This document shows, in pieces, positions 52,963 to 62,349 of a stretch of DNA of 64,000 nucleotides. The first letter of the stretch is position 1. The number at the start of each line of letters is the position of its first letter. The position numbers were made by a program, and so were the translations under genes. This DNA comes from Rhodococcus sp. 14-2470-1b. Lineage in GTDB: Bacteria; Actinomycetota; Actinomycetes; Mycobacteriales; Mycobacteriaceae. The stretch is from positions 496,001 through 560,000 of the forward strand of contig NZ_NPFY01000011.1 in assembly GCF_002259415.1 (NCBI RefSeq), read 5' to 3'. A model generated the notes under the pieces. It had not been told where the DNA came from, did no database searches, and was given only the letters and a program-made list of their open reading frames with translations.

Positions 52963-55160
52963 GCTCTTCGGGCAACGAACCGCCCGAACCGCCCGAGAGA
53001 GGTTCCGCCGCGAAAACGAAGAAGAAGTCCAAGTGGCGCACAGTTCGACGGACCTTGTACGTGCTGGTGGCGTTGGGTCTGATCGTTCCGATCCTCACCT
53101 TCATGGTGGCGTACACCGTCGAGGACGTCCCGCGTCCCGGTGACATCAAGACCAATCAGGTGGCGACGATTCTCGCCTCCGACGGCACCACCGAGCTGGG
53201 CCGGGTCGTCCCACCCGAAGGCAACCGGACCGACGTCACGATCGACCAGATCCCGCTGCACGTGCGCAACGCCGTGCTGTCGGCGGAGGATCGTGACTTC
53301 TACTCCAACCCCGGCTTCTCGATCACCGGCTTCGGCCGCGCGTTGCGCGACAACGTGCTGGGCCGTGACAGCGCCGGTGGCGGCTCGACCATCACTCAGC
53401 AGTACGTGAAGAACGCCCTCGTCGGATCCGAGCGCACTCTGACCCGAAAGATGCGTGAGCTCGTCATCTCCTCGAAGATGGCTCGCCAATGGTCCAAGGA
53501 CGACATCCTGGCCGCGTACTTGAACACGATCTACTTCGGCCGCGGTGCGTACGGCATCGCGGCAGCGTCGACGGCATACTTCGGCAAGCCGGTCGACCAG
53601 CTGACGATCGAGGAAGGCGCGGTCCTCGCCGCGACGATTCAGCAGCCCTCCGGCCTGGACCCCGAGTTCAATCCCGAGGGTGCCCAGTCGCGATGGGACT
53701 ACGTGCTCGACGGGATGGTCAGCCAGGGCAACATCGATCAGGCTCAGCGCGCAGCCATGGTCTATCCGCCGTGGATCCCCAGCTCGGCTGCATCGAACGA
53801 CGACACCGACAGCGGCCCCAACGGACTCATCAAGGCGCAGGTTCTCCGCGAACTGTCCGCCGCGGGAGTCAGTGAGCAGGACCTGAACACCGAAGGCCTG
53901 CAGATCACCACGACGATCGACCCGGCCGCGCAAGCCGCCGCCATCGACGCGGTGAACAGCAACCTCGAAGGAGAGCCGGGCGACCTGCGCACAGCGTCGG
54001 TGTCCATCGACCCCAGAACCGGGGCGGTCAAGTCGTACTACGGCGGCGCCGACGGCCGTGGATTCGACTTCGCGCAGTCCGGTCTGCAGACGGGCTCGTC
54101 TTTCAAGGTGTTCGGTCTCGCCGCGGCACTCGACCAGGGCATCCCGTTGTCGCAGATGTACGACAGCTCTCCGCTGACGGTCAACGGCATCTCCATCGGC
54201 AACGTCGAAGGTGAGTCCTGCGGAACGTGCACCATCGCGGAGGCGCTCAAACGATCGTTGAACACGAGCTTCTATCGCATGCAGCTCGCCATGGACAACG
54301 GCCCGCAGTCCATCGCGGACATGGCCCACAAACTGGGTGTCGCCGAGGAAATTCCGGGCGTCGGACCCACATTGACCGAAGGCGACGGCGTCGGCCCGAA
54401 CAACGGAATCGTCCTCGGTCAGTACCAGTCACGTGTCATCGACATGGCCTCCGCCTACGCCACCCTCGCCGCATCGGGCATCTACCACGCACCGCACTTC
54501 GTGCAACGCGTCGTGACGGCAGACGGCACCGTCCTTCTCGACCGAGGTGCCGAGCCCGGCCAGCAGGTCGTCCCCGCTGCTGTGGCGGACAACGTCACCG
54601 CCGCAATGCGTCCCATTGCCGGTTACTCCAACGGGCACAACCTCGCCGGAGGACGCCAGTCCGCAGCGAAGACGGGCACGGCGCAGCTCGGAGACACTGG
54701 CGAGAACAAGGATGCCTGGATGGTGGGCTACACCCCGTCGCTGTCCACCGCGGTGTGGGTCGGTACCGAGCAGGGGCTGCCGCTGCAGAACAGCTACGGC
54801 GGCTCGATCTACGGCTCCGGAATTCCGTCGGACATCTGGAAAGACACGATGGACGGGACCCTCGAAGGAACGACCAACGAGACGTTCCCGACGCCTGAGC
54901 CCATCGCGGGACAGGCAGGCGTGCCGCAGTATTCGGCGCCGGCCGCGCCGACGACCGTCGCTCCGACGTCCGAGGCTCCGCCCATCACACTGCCGATCCC
55001 GACGGAGATTTCTCCGCCGGTGGTGATCACCCCACGCCAGGTGGAAATCCTGCCCGGTGTGACCATCCCGCTACCCGGACTGGCGCCTGCTCCGACGCCG
55101 GAGACTCCAGCCGAACCGGAGGCTCCAGCGCAGGAACCCGAACCGGCCCCGGGCCGGTAA
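52671..55160 (+). CDS. ponA1: Mirror copy of the PonA1-like protein, 5' end chimeric
   Basis: This is the inverted duplicate of the gene at 50473-52962. The predicted protein is identical, including the 49 N-terminal residues that arise from the opposite arm. The two reading frames overlap head to head by 292 bp across the fold point. If the fold is an artefact, only one truncated ponA1 exists and its true start lies in sequence missing from this window. Confidence 0.85.
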   Translation: MEHRRPEVRSAEDWMVEREAAARRRGVGHPAVDSAAEDDPEAGSAEDALGRPLQNPPPGRPPLPNPRQDVRRPAAGPPPPVPPSNLPPTGPPDDDVPRSSGNEPPEPPERGSAAKTKKKSKWRTVRRTLYVLVALGLIVPILTFMVAYTVEDVPRPGDIKTNQVATILASDGTTELGRVVPPEGNRTDVTIDQIPLHVRNAVLSAEDRDFYSNPGFSITGFGRALRDNVLGRDSAGGGSTITQQYVKNALVGSERTLTRKMRELVISSKMARQWSKDDILAAYLNTIYFGRGAYGIAAASTAYFGKPVDQLTIEEGAVLAATIQQPSGLDPEFNPEGAQSRWDYVLDGMVSQGNIDQAQRAAMVYPPWIPSSAASNDDTDSGPNGLIKAQVLRELSAAGVSEQDLNTEGLQITTTIDPAAQAAAIDAVNSNLEGEPGDLRTASVSIDPRTGAVKSYYGGADGRGFDFAQSGLQTGSSFKVFGLAAALDQGIPLSQMYDSSPLTVNGISIGNVEGESCGTCTIAEALKRSLNTSFYRMQLAMDNGPQSIADMAHKLGVAEEIPGVGPTLTEGDGVGPNNGIVLGQYQSRVIDMASAYATLAASGIYHAPHFVQRVVTADGTVLLDRGAEPGQQVVPAAVADNVTAAMRPIAGYSNGHNLAGGRQSAAKTGTAQLGDTGENKDAWMVGYTPSLSTAVWVGTEQGLPLQNSYGGSIYGSGIPSDIWKDTMDGTLEGTTNETFPTPEPIAGQAGVPQYSAPAAPTTVAPTSEAPPITLPIPTEISPPVVITPRQVEILPGVTIPLPGLAPAPTPETPAEPEAPAQEPEPAPGR
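52801..52832. repeat. Fold point of the giant inverted repeat
   Basis: The centre of symmetry is between 52816 and 52817, with CTGCAGAGGACGCCCT on one side and its exact reverse complement on the other. It falls within the ponA1 coding sequence. Because there is zero spacer, the arms meet directly. A native 12-bp palindrome (CGCCCTAGGGCG) may have seeded the fold, but the original flanking sequence is not available. Confidence 0.97.
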
Positions 55161-55170
55161 CCTGTCCGGA

Positions 55171-56763
55171 GTGAGCGACAGCAACCCCGGCACCCCCGTC
55201 GAACGCAGGGTTGCAAGTCCGGGACCGCTCGCGCCGGATCTTCGCTCGAACAGTGCCCGGGATCTACCCGCCACGTCGGACCCGATGGCGGCCGAACTCA
55301 CGGCCGCCATCGGAGGCCCCGCCGGTCGGCACGCGCTGATCGGCAGGCAACGCTTCCTCACCCCGCTGCGGGTTCTGTTGCTGCTCGCCGTCGTGTTTCT
55401 CGCGTTCGGCTGGTTCGCGAAGGCGGGCTGTATTCAACAGGCTCCCAACGGTCCCGACGGAGAACTCGGGCTCGACTGGAGCGGCAGCCGTCAGTACGTG
55501 GCGATGTGCTACTCCGACACCGTGCCGTTGTTCGGAGCCGAACGTCTCGACGAGGGCGCCTTCCCGTACAAGAAGTCCTGGGAAGAAGTAGCTGCCGACG
55601 GCACGACCCAGATCCGCTACATGGAGTACCCGGTGCTGTCCGGGCTGTACCAGTACGGGTCGATGGTCGTGGCCGACGCATGGAGTGCGGTGTCCTGGTT
55701 GCCGCAGGCGCTCCCGGTCGCCGTCTACTTCAACGTCGTCGTCATCGGCTTGGCCATCGCCTGGCTGGTGACAGTGTGGGCCACCGCCATATCCGCCGGA
55801 CGAAGAATTTGGGACGCCGCCCTCGTCGCCGTGTCGCCCCTCGTCGTGGTCCATGGCTTCACCAATTTCGACGCTCTCGCAACCGCTTTCGCCGCCGGCG
55901 CGCTCCTCGCCTGGGGTCGCAAGAAACCGATCCTCGCAGGTGTTCTGCTGGGGCTCGGCGGCGCCGCCAAGCTGTATCCCCTCCTGCTGCTCGGACCGCT
56001 CCTCGTGCTGTGCTGGCGCGCCGGAAAGATGAGGGAATGGGGACAAGCCACCTGCGCGGCCGTCGCAGCCTGGCTCGTCGTCAATCTTCCCATTGCACTG
56101 CTCTATCCGAGCGGATGGTACGAGTTCTTCCGCCTCAACTCCGCCCGCGGCGCCGACCCCGACTCGATCTACAACGTCATCACGTCCTTCACCGGCTGGG
56201 GCGGCTTCGACGGCACCCTCTACCCCGGCGACAAACCGTTGGTACTCAACGCCGTCACCCTCGGACTCTTCGCAATCGTCTGCGTCGCAATCGCCTACAT
56301 CGCAGTCAACGCCCCCATGCGCCCCAGGTTGGCGCAGCTCTGCTTTCTCGTCGTCGCGGGATTCCTTCTGACCAACAAGGTCTGGAGCCCCCAATACTCG
56401 CTGTGGCTCGTACCGCTCGCGGTCCTCGCACTGCCGCACCGCCGACTGCTCCTCGCCTGGATGACCGTCGACGCCCTCATCTGGTTCCCTCGTATGTACT
56501 ACTACCTCGGCATCGGCAACAAAGGCGTGCCCGAGCAATGGTTCACCGCCGCAATCGTTCTCCGCGACATCGCCGTCATCGGCCTCTGCGCACTCGTTGT
56601 CCGGCAGATCTACCGACCCCAGGAAGACCTCATCCGTCGCAACGGCACCGACGACCCCATCGGCGGCGTCCTCGACCACACCCGCGACGTCCACCGCGTC
56701 TCGACCGGTACCCCTGCACCCCGGGGTGGCGGCTCCGGTTCCGGCCTGGGCCCCATTTCCTGA
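55171..56763 (+). CDS. Mirror copy of the Rv0051-type GT87 protein
   Basis: This is identical to 48870-50462 on the opposite strand, with the same 10-bp spacing from its ponA1 copy. See the first copy for domains. Confidence 0.85.
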   Translation: MSDSNPGTPVERRVASPGPLAPDLRSNSARDLPATSDPMAAELTAAIGGPAGRHALIGRQRFLTPLRVLLLLAVVFLAFGWFAKAGCIQQAPNGPDGELGLDWSGSRQYVAMCYSDTVPLFGAERLDEGAFPYKKSWEEVAADGTTQIRYMEYPVLSGLYQYGSMVVADAWSAVSWLPQALPVAVYFNVVVIGLAIAWLVTVWATAISAGRRIWDAALVAVSPLVVVHGFTNFDALATAFAAGALLAWGRKKPILAGVLLGLGGAAKLYPLLLLGPLLVLCWRAGKMREWGQATCAAVAAWLVVNLPIALLYPSGWYEFFRLNSARGADPDSIYNVITSFTGWGGFDGTLYPGDKPLVLNAVTLGLFAIVCVAIAYIAVNAPMRPRLAQLCFLVVAGFLLTNKVWSPQYSLWLVPLAVLALPHRRLLLAWMTVDALIWFPRMYYYLGIGNKGVPEQWFTAAIVLRDIAVIGLCALVVRQIYRPQEDLIRRNGTDDPIGGVLDHTRDVHRVSTGTPAPRGGGSGSGLGPIS

Positions 56764-56816
56764 CCGAACGTGGGGTTCGGTCAGTCAGACTGACTGAAGT
56801 CCGCTTTCGCTCCGAC
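56760..56816. repeat. Mirror of dispersed hairpin element, copy 2
   Basis: This is the reverse complement of 48817-48873. It overlaps the stop of the mirror GT87 gene. Confidence 0.9.
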
Positions 56817-56890
56817 CTGGGGCCCGTCCTTTCGCTCCGGGCGGGGCTGCGTCCGGGGCTGCGACCGGAATGGGCAGTCGGCCTCATCTT

Positions 56891-56947
56891 CTGACCGAAC
56901 GTGGGGTTCGGTCAGTCAGACTGACTGAAGTCCGCTTTCGCTCCGAC
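56891..56947. repeat. Mirror of dispersed hairpin element, copy 1
   Basis: This is the reverse complement of 48686-48742, between the mirror GT87 gene and the mirror double-TerD gene. Confidence 0.9.
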
Positions 56948-57019
56948 CCGGTTGCCGTCCGGGCGGGGCTCGTCCGGGCGCCCCGACCGGGAGGGTCGGG
57001 GCGCGGCGGGGCGAGGTTG

Positions 57020-58267
57020 TCAGGGCCGGATGTAGGGCCCGAGTTGAGGTACGGCTTCGCCGGCGTGTTTGGCGTTGATGCCTTCGCCGATGGCCTGGAG
57101 TTTCCAGTTGCCCCCGTCGCGGTAGACCTTGGCCATGACCAGGCCGGTGAACGGCATGCCGCCTTGCAGGGTGAAGCGCGCGAGTTCGGCGTTGTTGGTG
57201 TCGTCGACGAGTCGGCAGAAGGCGTTCTGGATCTGCTCGAAGGTCTGCCCTCGGTAGGAGGTCACCGTGAAGACGATGGCTGTGATCTGCGGGGGTACGC
57301 GGGTGAGGTCGACGTTCACGACCTCGTCGTCGCCTTCTCCTTCGCCGGTGAGGTTGTCGCCCTGGTGCAGGATGGATCCGTCCTTGGCGCGGAGTTGACC
57401 GTAGTAGACGACGTCGGCGACGTTGTTCCCGGCGAACATGATGGCCGATGCGTCGAGGTCGATGTTGCCGCCTTTGCCGCCCCCGCCGAAGAAGCTGGTC
57501 TTCTTCGGTGCCTGGACAGGGTCCCAGCCGAGTCCCATGCGGATGATGGTCAGGGCGACTCCGCCGTCCTTCTTCAGCGTGACCTTCTGGCCTTTGCTGA
57601 GGCTGACGGGGCGTGCTTTCGTGAGGTTGACCTCGGGTGGACCTGCGGGCGCGGCGGGTGGCGGCGGCACGGGCGGCGCTGCCGGAGCTGGTGTCGGCGT
57701 GGGAGCTGGTGTTGCGGCTGGAGGCGGTGTCGGAGCTGCGGGGGCAGCCGGTGCATCGTCGACGGATACACCGTGGTCGGTTACCAGGGCCGCGAATCCG
57801 CCGGCATACCCCTGCCCGACGGCGCGGACCTTCCATGCTCCGGCGCGACGGTAGATCTCGACTGCGATGACGATGGACTCGCTGCTCAGGCCGTCGATGG
57901 TGTAGTGGTAGAGGGGATTTCCCTGACCGTCGCTCACGTACGCTGCCGGGGGTGCGGACCGGCCGAAGTTGGACGATGCATCCTCGAGCGTGATGACCGC
58001 GCGAATCTGCTCGATGTCCGCCGGAATCTGCGCGAGCGACACGGCGAGCTGTGCCGGTTGCCCGGCTTGGCCGGAGACCAGCCGAACGCCAGGTCCGGTC
58101 GGCTGGTTGAAGAAGACGAAGTCTGCGTCGGTTCGCACCTTTCCGTCCGCCGTCACCAACAGGGCGGACAGATCGGCGGGCGCGGACAGTTGCACAGAGA
58201 CGAGAACATCGGCTGCTGTGATCGGGCCGTTCTGACCCTTTGCCAAGGGTTGGCCGGGAGCAGACAT
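57020..58267 (-). CDS. Mirror copy of the double-TerD protein
   Basis: This is identical to 47366-48613 in the inverted arm, 415 residues with two TerD domains. Confidence 0.87.
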   Translation of the reverse strand: MSAPGQPLAKGQNGPITAADVLVSVQLSAPADLSALLVTADGKVRTDADFVFFNQPTGPGVRLVSGQAGQPAQLAVSLAQIPADIEQIRAVITLEDASSNFGRSAPPAAYVSDGQGNPLYHYTIDGLSSESIVIAVEIYRRAGAWKVRAVGQGYAGGFAALVTDHGVSVDDAPAAPAAPTPPPAATPAPTPTPAPAAPPVPPPPAAPAGPPEVNLTKARPVSLSKGQKVTLKKDGGVALTIIRMGLGWDPVQAPKKTSFFGGGGKGGNIDLDASAIMFAGNNVADVVYYGQLRAKDGSILHQGDNLTGEGEGDDEVVNVDLTRVPPQITAIVFTVTSYRGQTFEQIQNAFCRLVDDTNNAELARFTLQGGMPFTGLVMAKVYRDGGNWKLQAIGEGINAKHAGEAVPQLGPYIRP

Positions 58268-58335
58268 GAAAGAAGTCCTTCGGTCGGATGCGGATGCTGC
58301 ACACCAATGTACTGGGTGGATTTGTCCGGATGGGG

Positions 58336-58560
58336 CTACTGCGTCCGGACGCTGAACAGGTCGCCGGGCGTGCACCCGAGCGCGAGGCACACCGCCGTCA
58401 GTGTGCTGAACCGAATTGCTTTGGCTCGGTCGTTCTTCAGCACCGACAGGTTCACGACGCTGACGCCCGCGACACGGGAGAGCTCGGCCAAGGTCATTCC
58501 GCGGGCATCGAGTATCTCCCCGAGATGGCAGGTGATCAGGTGTTCGGCGGGCTCACCCAT
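58336..58560 (-). CDS. Mirror copy of the small XRE-type HTH regulator
   Basis: This is identical to 47073-47297 in the inverted arm. It overlaps the mirror DUF2975 gene by one base. Confidence 0.87.
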   Translation of the reverse strand: MGEPAEHLITCHLGEILDARGMTLAELSRVAGVSVVNLSVLKNDRAKAIRFSTLTAVCLALGCTPGDLFSVRTQ

Positions 58561-59159
58561 CAGACCAATCCCTCGGTGTCCTCGACGAGCTTCGTGCCCT
58601 GTTGGATTGCTGCGTAGACGAATTGGAGGAATGCGGCGACCGCAATCGCGATCCAGACCCCGTCGAAGCTGGCCGCAGTGTCCAGTACATCGGTCAGCTC
58701 GAGCGATCCCAGGACAGAGTTGGTGCCCATCTGCCGCAGCATTCCGGTGAGGAACGGGTAGAGCATCAGAACGACGGCCACCACCGTCAGGTCAACTGTC
58801 GCGCCCTTCCCGAAGGCCCGGCCGTCGATCACTCGGTCGCAGAACCGATACAGGAATGTCATCCCCACCAGCAACAGAACCAGTCCGACGACTATCTCGG
58901 AGTATCGGAAGAAATCGATCATTCCCATCAGGCGTTGCACGTCGGACTTGGCGAATGCCAACTCGACCACGTTTCCGGGCTGGAGCTCACCGCCGTAGAG
59001 GCCGACGACGGGAGTGTCGACGACGGGCTCGACCGAGACCCGAATGTAGGACGACAGCCCGTACTCGAACAGCCTCCACGCCGACCAGCCGACGGCGATC
59101 AGGGCATAGATTGCCATCACTATCCGGTTCGATCGTCGCGATCCCAGTGACGAGCCCAT
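58560..59159 (-). CDS. Mirror copy of the DUF2975 membrane protein
   Basis: This is identical to 46474-47073 in the inverted arm. Confidence 0.82.
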   Translation of the reverse strand: MGSSLGSRRSNRIVMAIYALIAVGWSAWRLFEYGLSSYIRVSVEPVVDTPVVGLYGGELQPGNVVELAFAKSDVQRLMGMIDFFRYSEIVVGLVLLLVGMTFLYRFCDRVIDGRAFGKGATVDLTVVAVVLMLYPFLTGMLRQMGTNSVLGSLELTDVLDTAASFDGVWIAIAVAAFLQFVYAAIQQGTKLVEDTEGLV

Positions 59160-59169
59160 GACAACTCCA

Positions 59170-59227
59170 TATCGATAGTCGATAACAACGAATATCGATA
59201 TAGTATCGAGAATCGTTATGGTGTCAA
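59170..59227 (-). promoter_or_regulatory. Mirror copy of the DUF2975/HTH promoter and operator
   Basis: This is the reverse complement of 46406-46463, with the same -35/-10 pair and overlapping palindromes. Confidence 0.62.
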
Positions 59228-59231
59228 CGGG

Positions 59232-59993
59232 TCATCGAACCGCCGTGGCTTTCCCGACGAGTCCCCGCACCTCCGATACCAGCTCCGACACCGTCACCGG
59301 AATCACGCTGATGATCGACGTGTGCCGGATCATGTAGCGCCCGTCGTCGGCGAAATCCACCCACTGCACACCGGTCGTTCCTTCGGTCAGCCTGCTGTCC
59401 GGTGCCGGGCCGGCGCACACCAGGATCTCGCCTGCACTGGACGGTGGACGGGAGAACAGACGCTCGTAGCGGTCGTCGTTGCTCGTGCGCGACATACTCT
59501 GCAGCAGAGGTGATCTGTCCGTGCCGCTCTCGGTGGCGGGCCGGCTCACATCGATCCGCGGGCCGGTGCCGCGCACCACGTTCGGCAACACGTCCACCAC
59601 GGCACGCACACCTCGGAAAGATTCCATCGTCTCCAGAGTGATGTCGCCGCCGGAGCGGTCGTCGATGCCGGGTGCCTGCGTCAGAACGACGGCTACGTCG
59701 TGTCCCACGGCTGCGTGCGCGCGCAGTTTCGTGTGCGCGGTGTCTCCGGTCCTCACGTGTCCGACGAGTTCCACCCGCACAACCGGCTCGACGATCGTCC
59801 GGATCGCGAAACGAAGATCCTCGTCCAGGATCTCGAGCGCGGCAGTCGTGGCCTCGTGACGTCTGCGGTGATAGTCGGCAGCGGAGTCGGCCATCGGACG
59901 ATGCTGCAGGGGGAACGGCAGGCGGTCTCGCCCGGATTGCTCGAGAAGCATCCTGAACACGAGACCGTCGAGTGTCCAATGCCGAAGTGTCAC
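59232..59993 (-). CDS. Mirror copy of the EspG-like chaperone
   Basis: This is identical to 45640-46401 in the inverted arm and overlaps the mirror PPE-like gene by 4 bp. Confidence 0.77.
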   Translation of the reverse strand: MTLRHWTLDGLVFRMLLEQSGRDRLPFPLQHRPMADSAADYHRRRHEATTAALEILDEDLRFAIRTIVEPVVRVELVGHVRTGDTAHTKLRAHAAVGHDVAVVLTQAPGIDDRSGGDITLETMESFRGVRAVVDVLPNVVRGTGPRIDVSRPATESGTDRSPLLQSMSRTSNDDRYERLFSRPPSSAGEILVCAGPAPDSRLTEGTTGVQWVDFADDGRYMIRHTSIISVIPVTVSELVSEVRGLVGKATAVR

Positions 59994-61429
59994 TCTCCGA
60001 GCACCGGGGGTGCCACGAGCGGAAGCGATCCGATCAGTTCGTCTCCGTTCACCGCGTCGATCAGGTAGCCGGGTGTCTGATGGACATCGTCGTCGCCACC
60101 GCCCCCTCCGCGGCCTGCAGCAGGGGCCATGCCGCCCATACCCATTCCCGGGGTGCCGGGACGTCCAGCCGTCGCTCCGGCTGCCCCGGCGACACCGCCG
60201 CCTCCGGCCGCTCCCAGTCCGCTCCCGGACGGGCCACCGACCGACGAACCTCCTCCGAAGCCGCCTGCGCCCAGGCCGCCCGGACCCAGGCCGCCGCCAC
60301 CGCGTACGCCGCCGGAGCCACCGGAACCTCCCGAACCGAATCGCGAGCCTGCGCCGTTACCTCCCGGCCGCCCACCGGAACCGCCCGGCGCGAGTGCTCC
60401 GCCGACCGGTGATCCCGCTGCTGCGCTGCTGGTGGACGAGGGTGCGCCGGTGCCCTGGGCTCCGCCGTTTCCCTGCCCGGTACCGTACGAGCTCGAATTG
60501 GTTTGGCCCGCAGGCGATGCAGCGGATTCTGCAGGCGCCCAGCTCGATGCCTCCGTGGAGGGAGCCTGCTGTGTCGCGGGTGAGCCGGCGCCGCCTGGGG
60601 TCGCAGTACTCGTCCCAGCGCTGCCGGGACCGGCGCTGCCTCCGGACATACCGCTCCACCCGGAACCACCGGAATCCGGCCGAGACGCGCCAGGGTACGA
60701 AAAGGTAAGCCCCTCGGAACCGCTCAACGGATTCAGTGCGGGCGGAAGAACCGGAACCTGAACGGCCGCTTCGCGAATGACGGGCGCATACTGCGTCTTC
60801 ATCACGGTACGAGCAGCCTCCTCCGCTTCTTCGTGGAGGTGTTGGAAACTCTTCAGGTCGCCGGGCAGCAGTGTTCTGGTGAGCCAGGATCCCACGTCGA
60901 AAATCTTCTCGCCGGTGCCATAGGGAACGGGCGGAGGCAGGGCCGCGCGGGTGGCGTTGACTCCGGCCGACGTCGCTTGAACTTTCTGCGAAAGACCGTC
61001 GGCGGCCAGCATCAATTCGCCTGCCGAGGTCGCGTAGCGATCGACACCCTGCCCGGCGGCCTCGGCCGCGACGCCCTGCCAGTTGGTCCCGACCTGGTTG
61101 GTCACCTTCAACGCGAAGGCGGCGGCGTCGGTTGCAGCGTCGTTGCCCAGGATTCGCCAGTTGCCGGACGTGGCGTCGATGTGCTCGGCCTGAAGCGCCT
61201 GCGCTTTGCTCCAGATGTCCTCGTGCGACATGACCTCGAACGGGTCGTCGTCGACGGCCCTGCCGTCGTACACCGCGGTGTACCCGAACTGCGCCATGGC
61301 GTTGTCTCTGATCTCGGCCCCGGCCTCGCGCGCCCGGTCGGAGCCACCATTGAGTGCGAGATCCATGCCGCGGGGGAGGCTGATCATCGATGCTGCCACC
61401 GCCTCCGTTGTGGCCGGCTCCGGATTCAC
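59990..61429 (-). CDS. Mirror copy of the PPE-like protein
   Basis: This is identical to 44204-45643 in the inverted arm, including the Gly/Ser-rich tail. Confidence 0.75.
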   Translation of the reverse strand: MNPEPATTEAVAASMISLPRGMDLALNGGSDRAREAGAEIRDNAMAQFGYTAVYDGRAVDDDPFEVMSHEDIWSKAQALQAEHIDATSGNWRILGNDAATDAAAFALKVTNQVGTNWQGVAAEAAGQGVDRYATSAGELMLAADGLSQKVQATSAGVNATRAALPPPVPYGTGEKIFDVGSWLTRTLLPGDLKSFQHLHEEAEEAARTVMKTQYAPVIREAAVQVPVLPPALNPLSGSEGLTFSYPGASRPDSGGSGWSGMSGGSAGPGSAGTSTATPGGAGSPATQQAPSTEASSWAPAESAASPAGQTNSSSYGTGQGNGGAQGTGAPSSTSSAAAGSPVGGALAPGGSGGRPGGNGAGSRFGSGGSGGSGGVRGGGGLGPGGLGAGGFGGGSSVGGPSGSGLGAAGGGGVAGAAGATAGRPGTPGMGMGGMAPAAGRGGGGGDDDVHQTPGYLIDAVNGDELIGSLPLVAPPVLGE

Positions 61430-61536
61430 CGCCCGCTCCGGTCAGGTCCGCTCGCGTGCATCCCCATGACTGCCCCCTGTAGTGGTCCAACCAACTTCTA
61501 CGCAACCCTTTGCCTAGTTGGACGCACCGGAGACGC

Positions 61537-62349
61537 TCACGGTTCCATGTGCTCCGCGATTCGCCCGAAAAACCAGTCGAGGATCTCCTCGCCCGCGCGT
61601 CCGCCGGTTGCGGTGGTGACGGTCAAGCCAGGTGGACGGAAGTTCAGTGCATCGAGTTCGCCGTGCGCGGGCCGAATGGCGTGGTCCGCAGCGAGCAGCA
61701 TGTCCGCATCGAGTGCGCCGTCACCGGCGGCGAGTGCGATGGATTCCGGCCTCAGAAGTCCGTCGTCGACGGCGCGGGTGCGGACCTCGGCGACTGCGCG
61801 GCTCTTGCTGACCACGTCGGGCATCGAGTAGATCTTGCGGCCCTGCTGAGAGACGTTCCATCCACGCGCGGCGCACCACTGCGACCAGTCGTCCATGAAC
61901 CCGGCGGGCACAGCGTCGGGCTCCACGACGAGGTAGCAGAACAGGTCGTCGGCGGTGCGTCGTTTCAGAACCCAGTCGCCGTCGGCGCGTGCCGCGAGTT
62001 CCTGCTGAACGGCCGGTAGGTCGACGTCGTCGAAGGAGGCGCGCCAGGAGGCGTCGGGCACGCCGTCGACCAGGATGTTGCCTCCGTTGCTGGTGATGGC
62101 GTACCGCCACGGTGCGCCGGGCAGATCGATCCTGTCGAACTGCTCGACGGTCCTCGTCGTCGTCGGGACAACGACTGCCTCGGAGGCCAGTTTCCGGAGT
62201 AACTCCGTCGAGCGCATGCTCATGTAGGACAACGGCCCGCCGTCGTACATCTCGACGCAGGTGACCGAGGCGTCTATCGGAAAGCCCAGTGCTGCCGACG
62301 AATAGATCATCGTTCGATCCAGGTCCACCGAGATCAGGGCAGTGCTCAC
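61537..62349 (-). CDS. Mirror copy of the HAD phosphatase
   Basis: This is identical to 43284-44096 in the inverted arm. It overlaps the mirror PRTase gene by 4 bp. Confidence 0.85.
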   Translation of the reverse strand: MSTALISVDLDRTMIYSSAALGFPIDASVTCVEMYDGGPLSYMSMRSTELLRKLASEAVVVPTTTRTVEQFDRIDLPGAPWRYAITSNGGNILVDGVPDASWRASFDDVDLPAVQQELAARADGDWVLKRRTADDLFCYLVVEPDAVPAGFMDDWSQWCAARGWNVSQQGRKIYSMPDVVSKSRAVAEVRTRAVDDGLLRPESIALAAGDGALDADMLLAADHAIRPAHGELDALNFRPPGLTVTTATGGRAGEEILDWFFGRIAEHMEP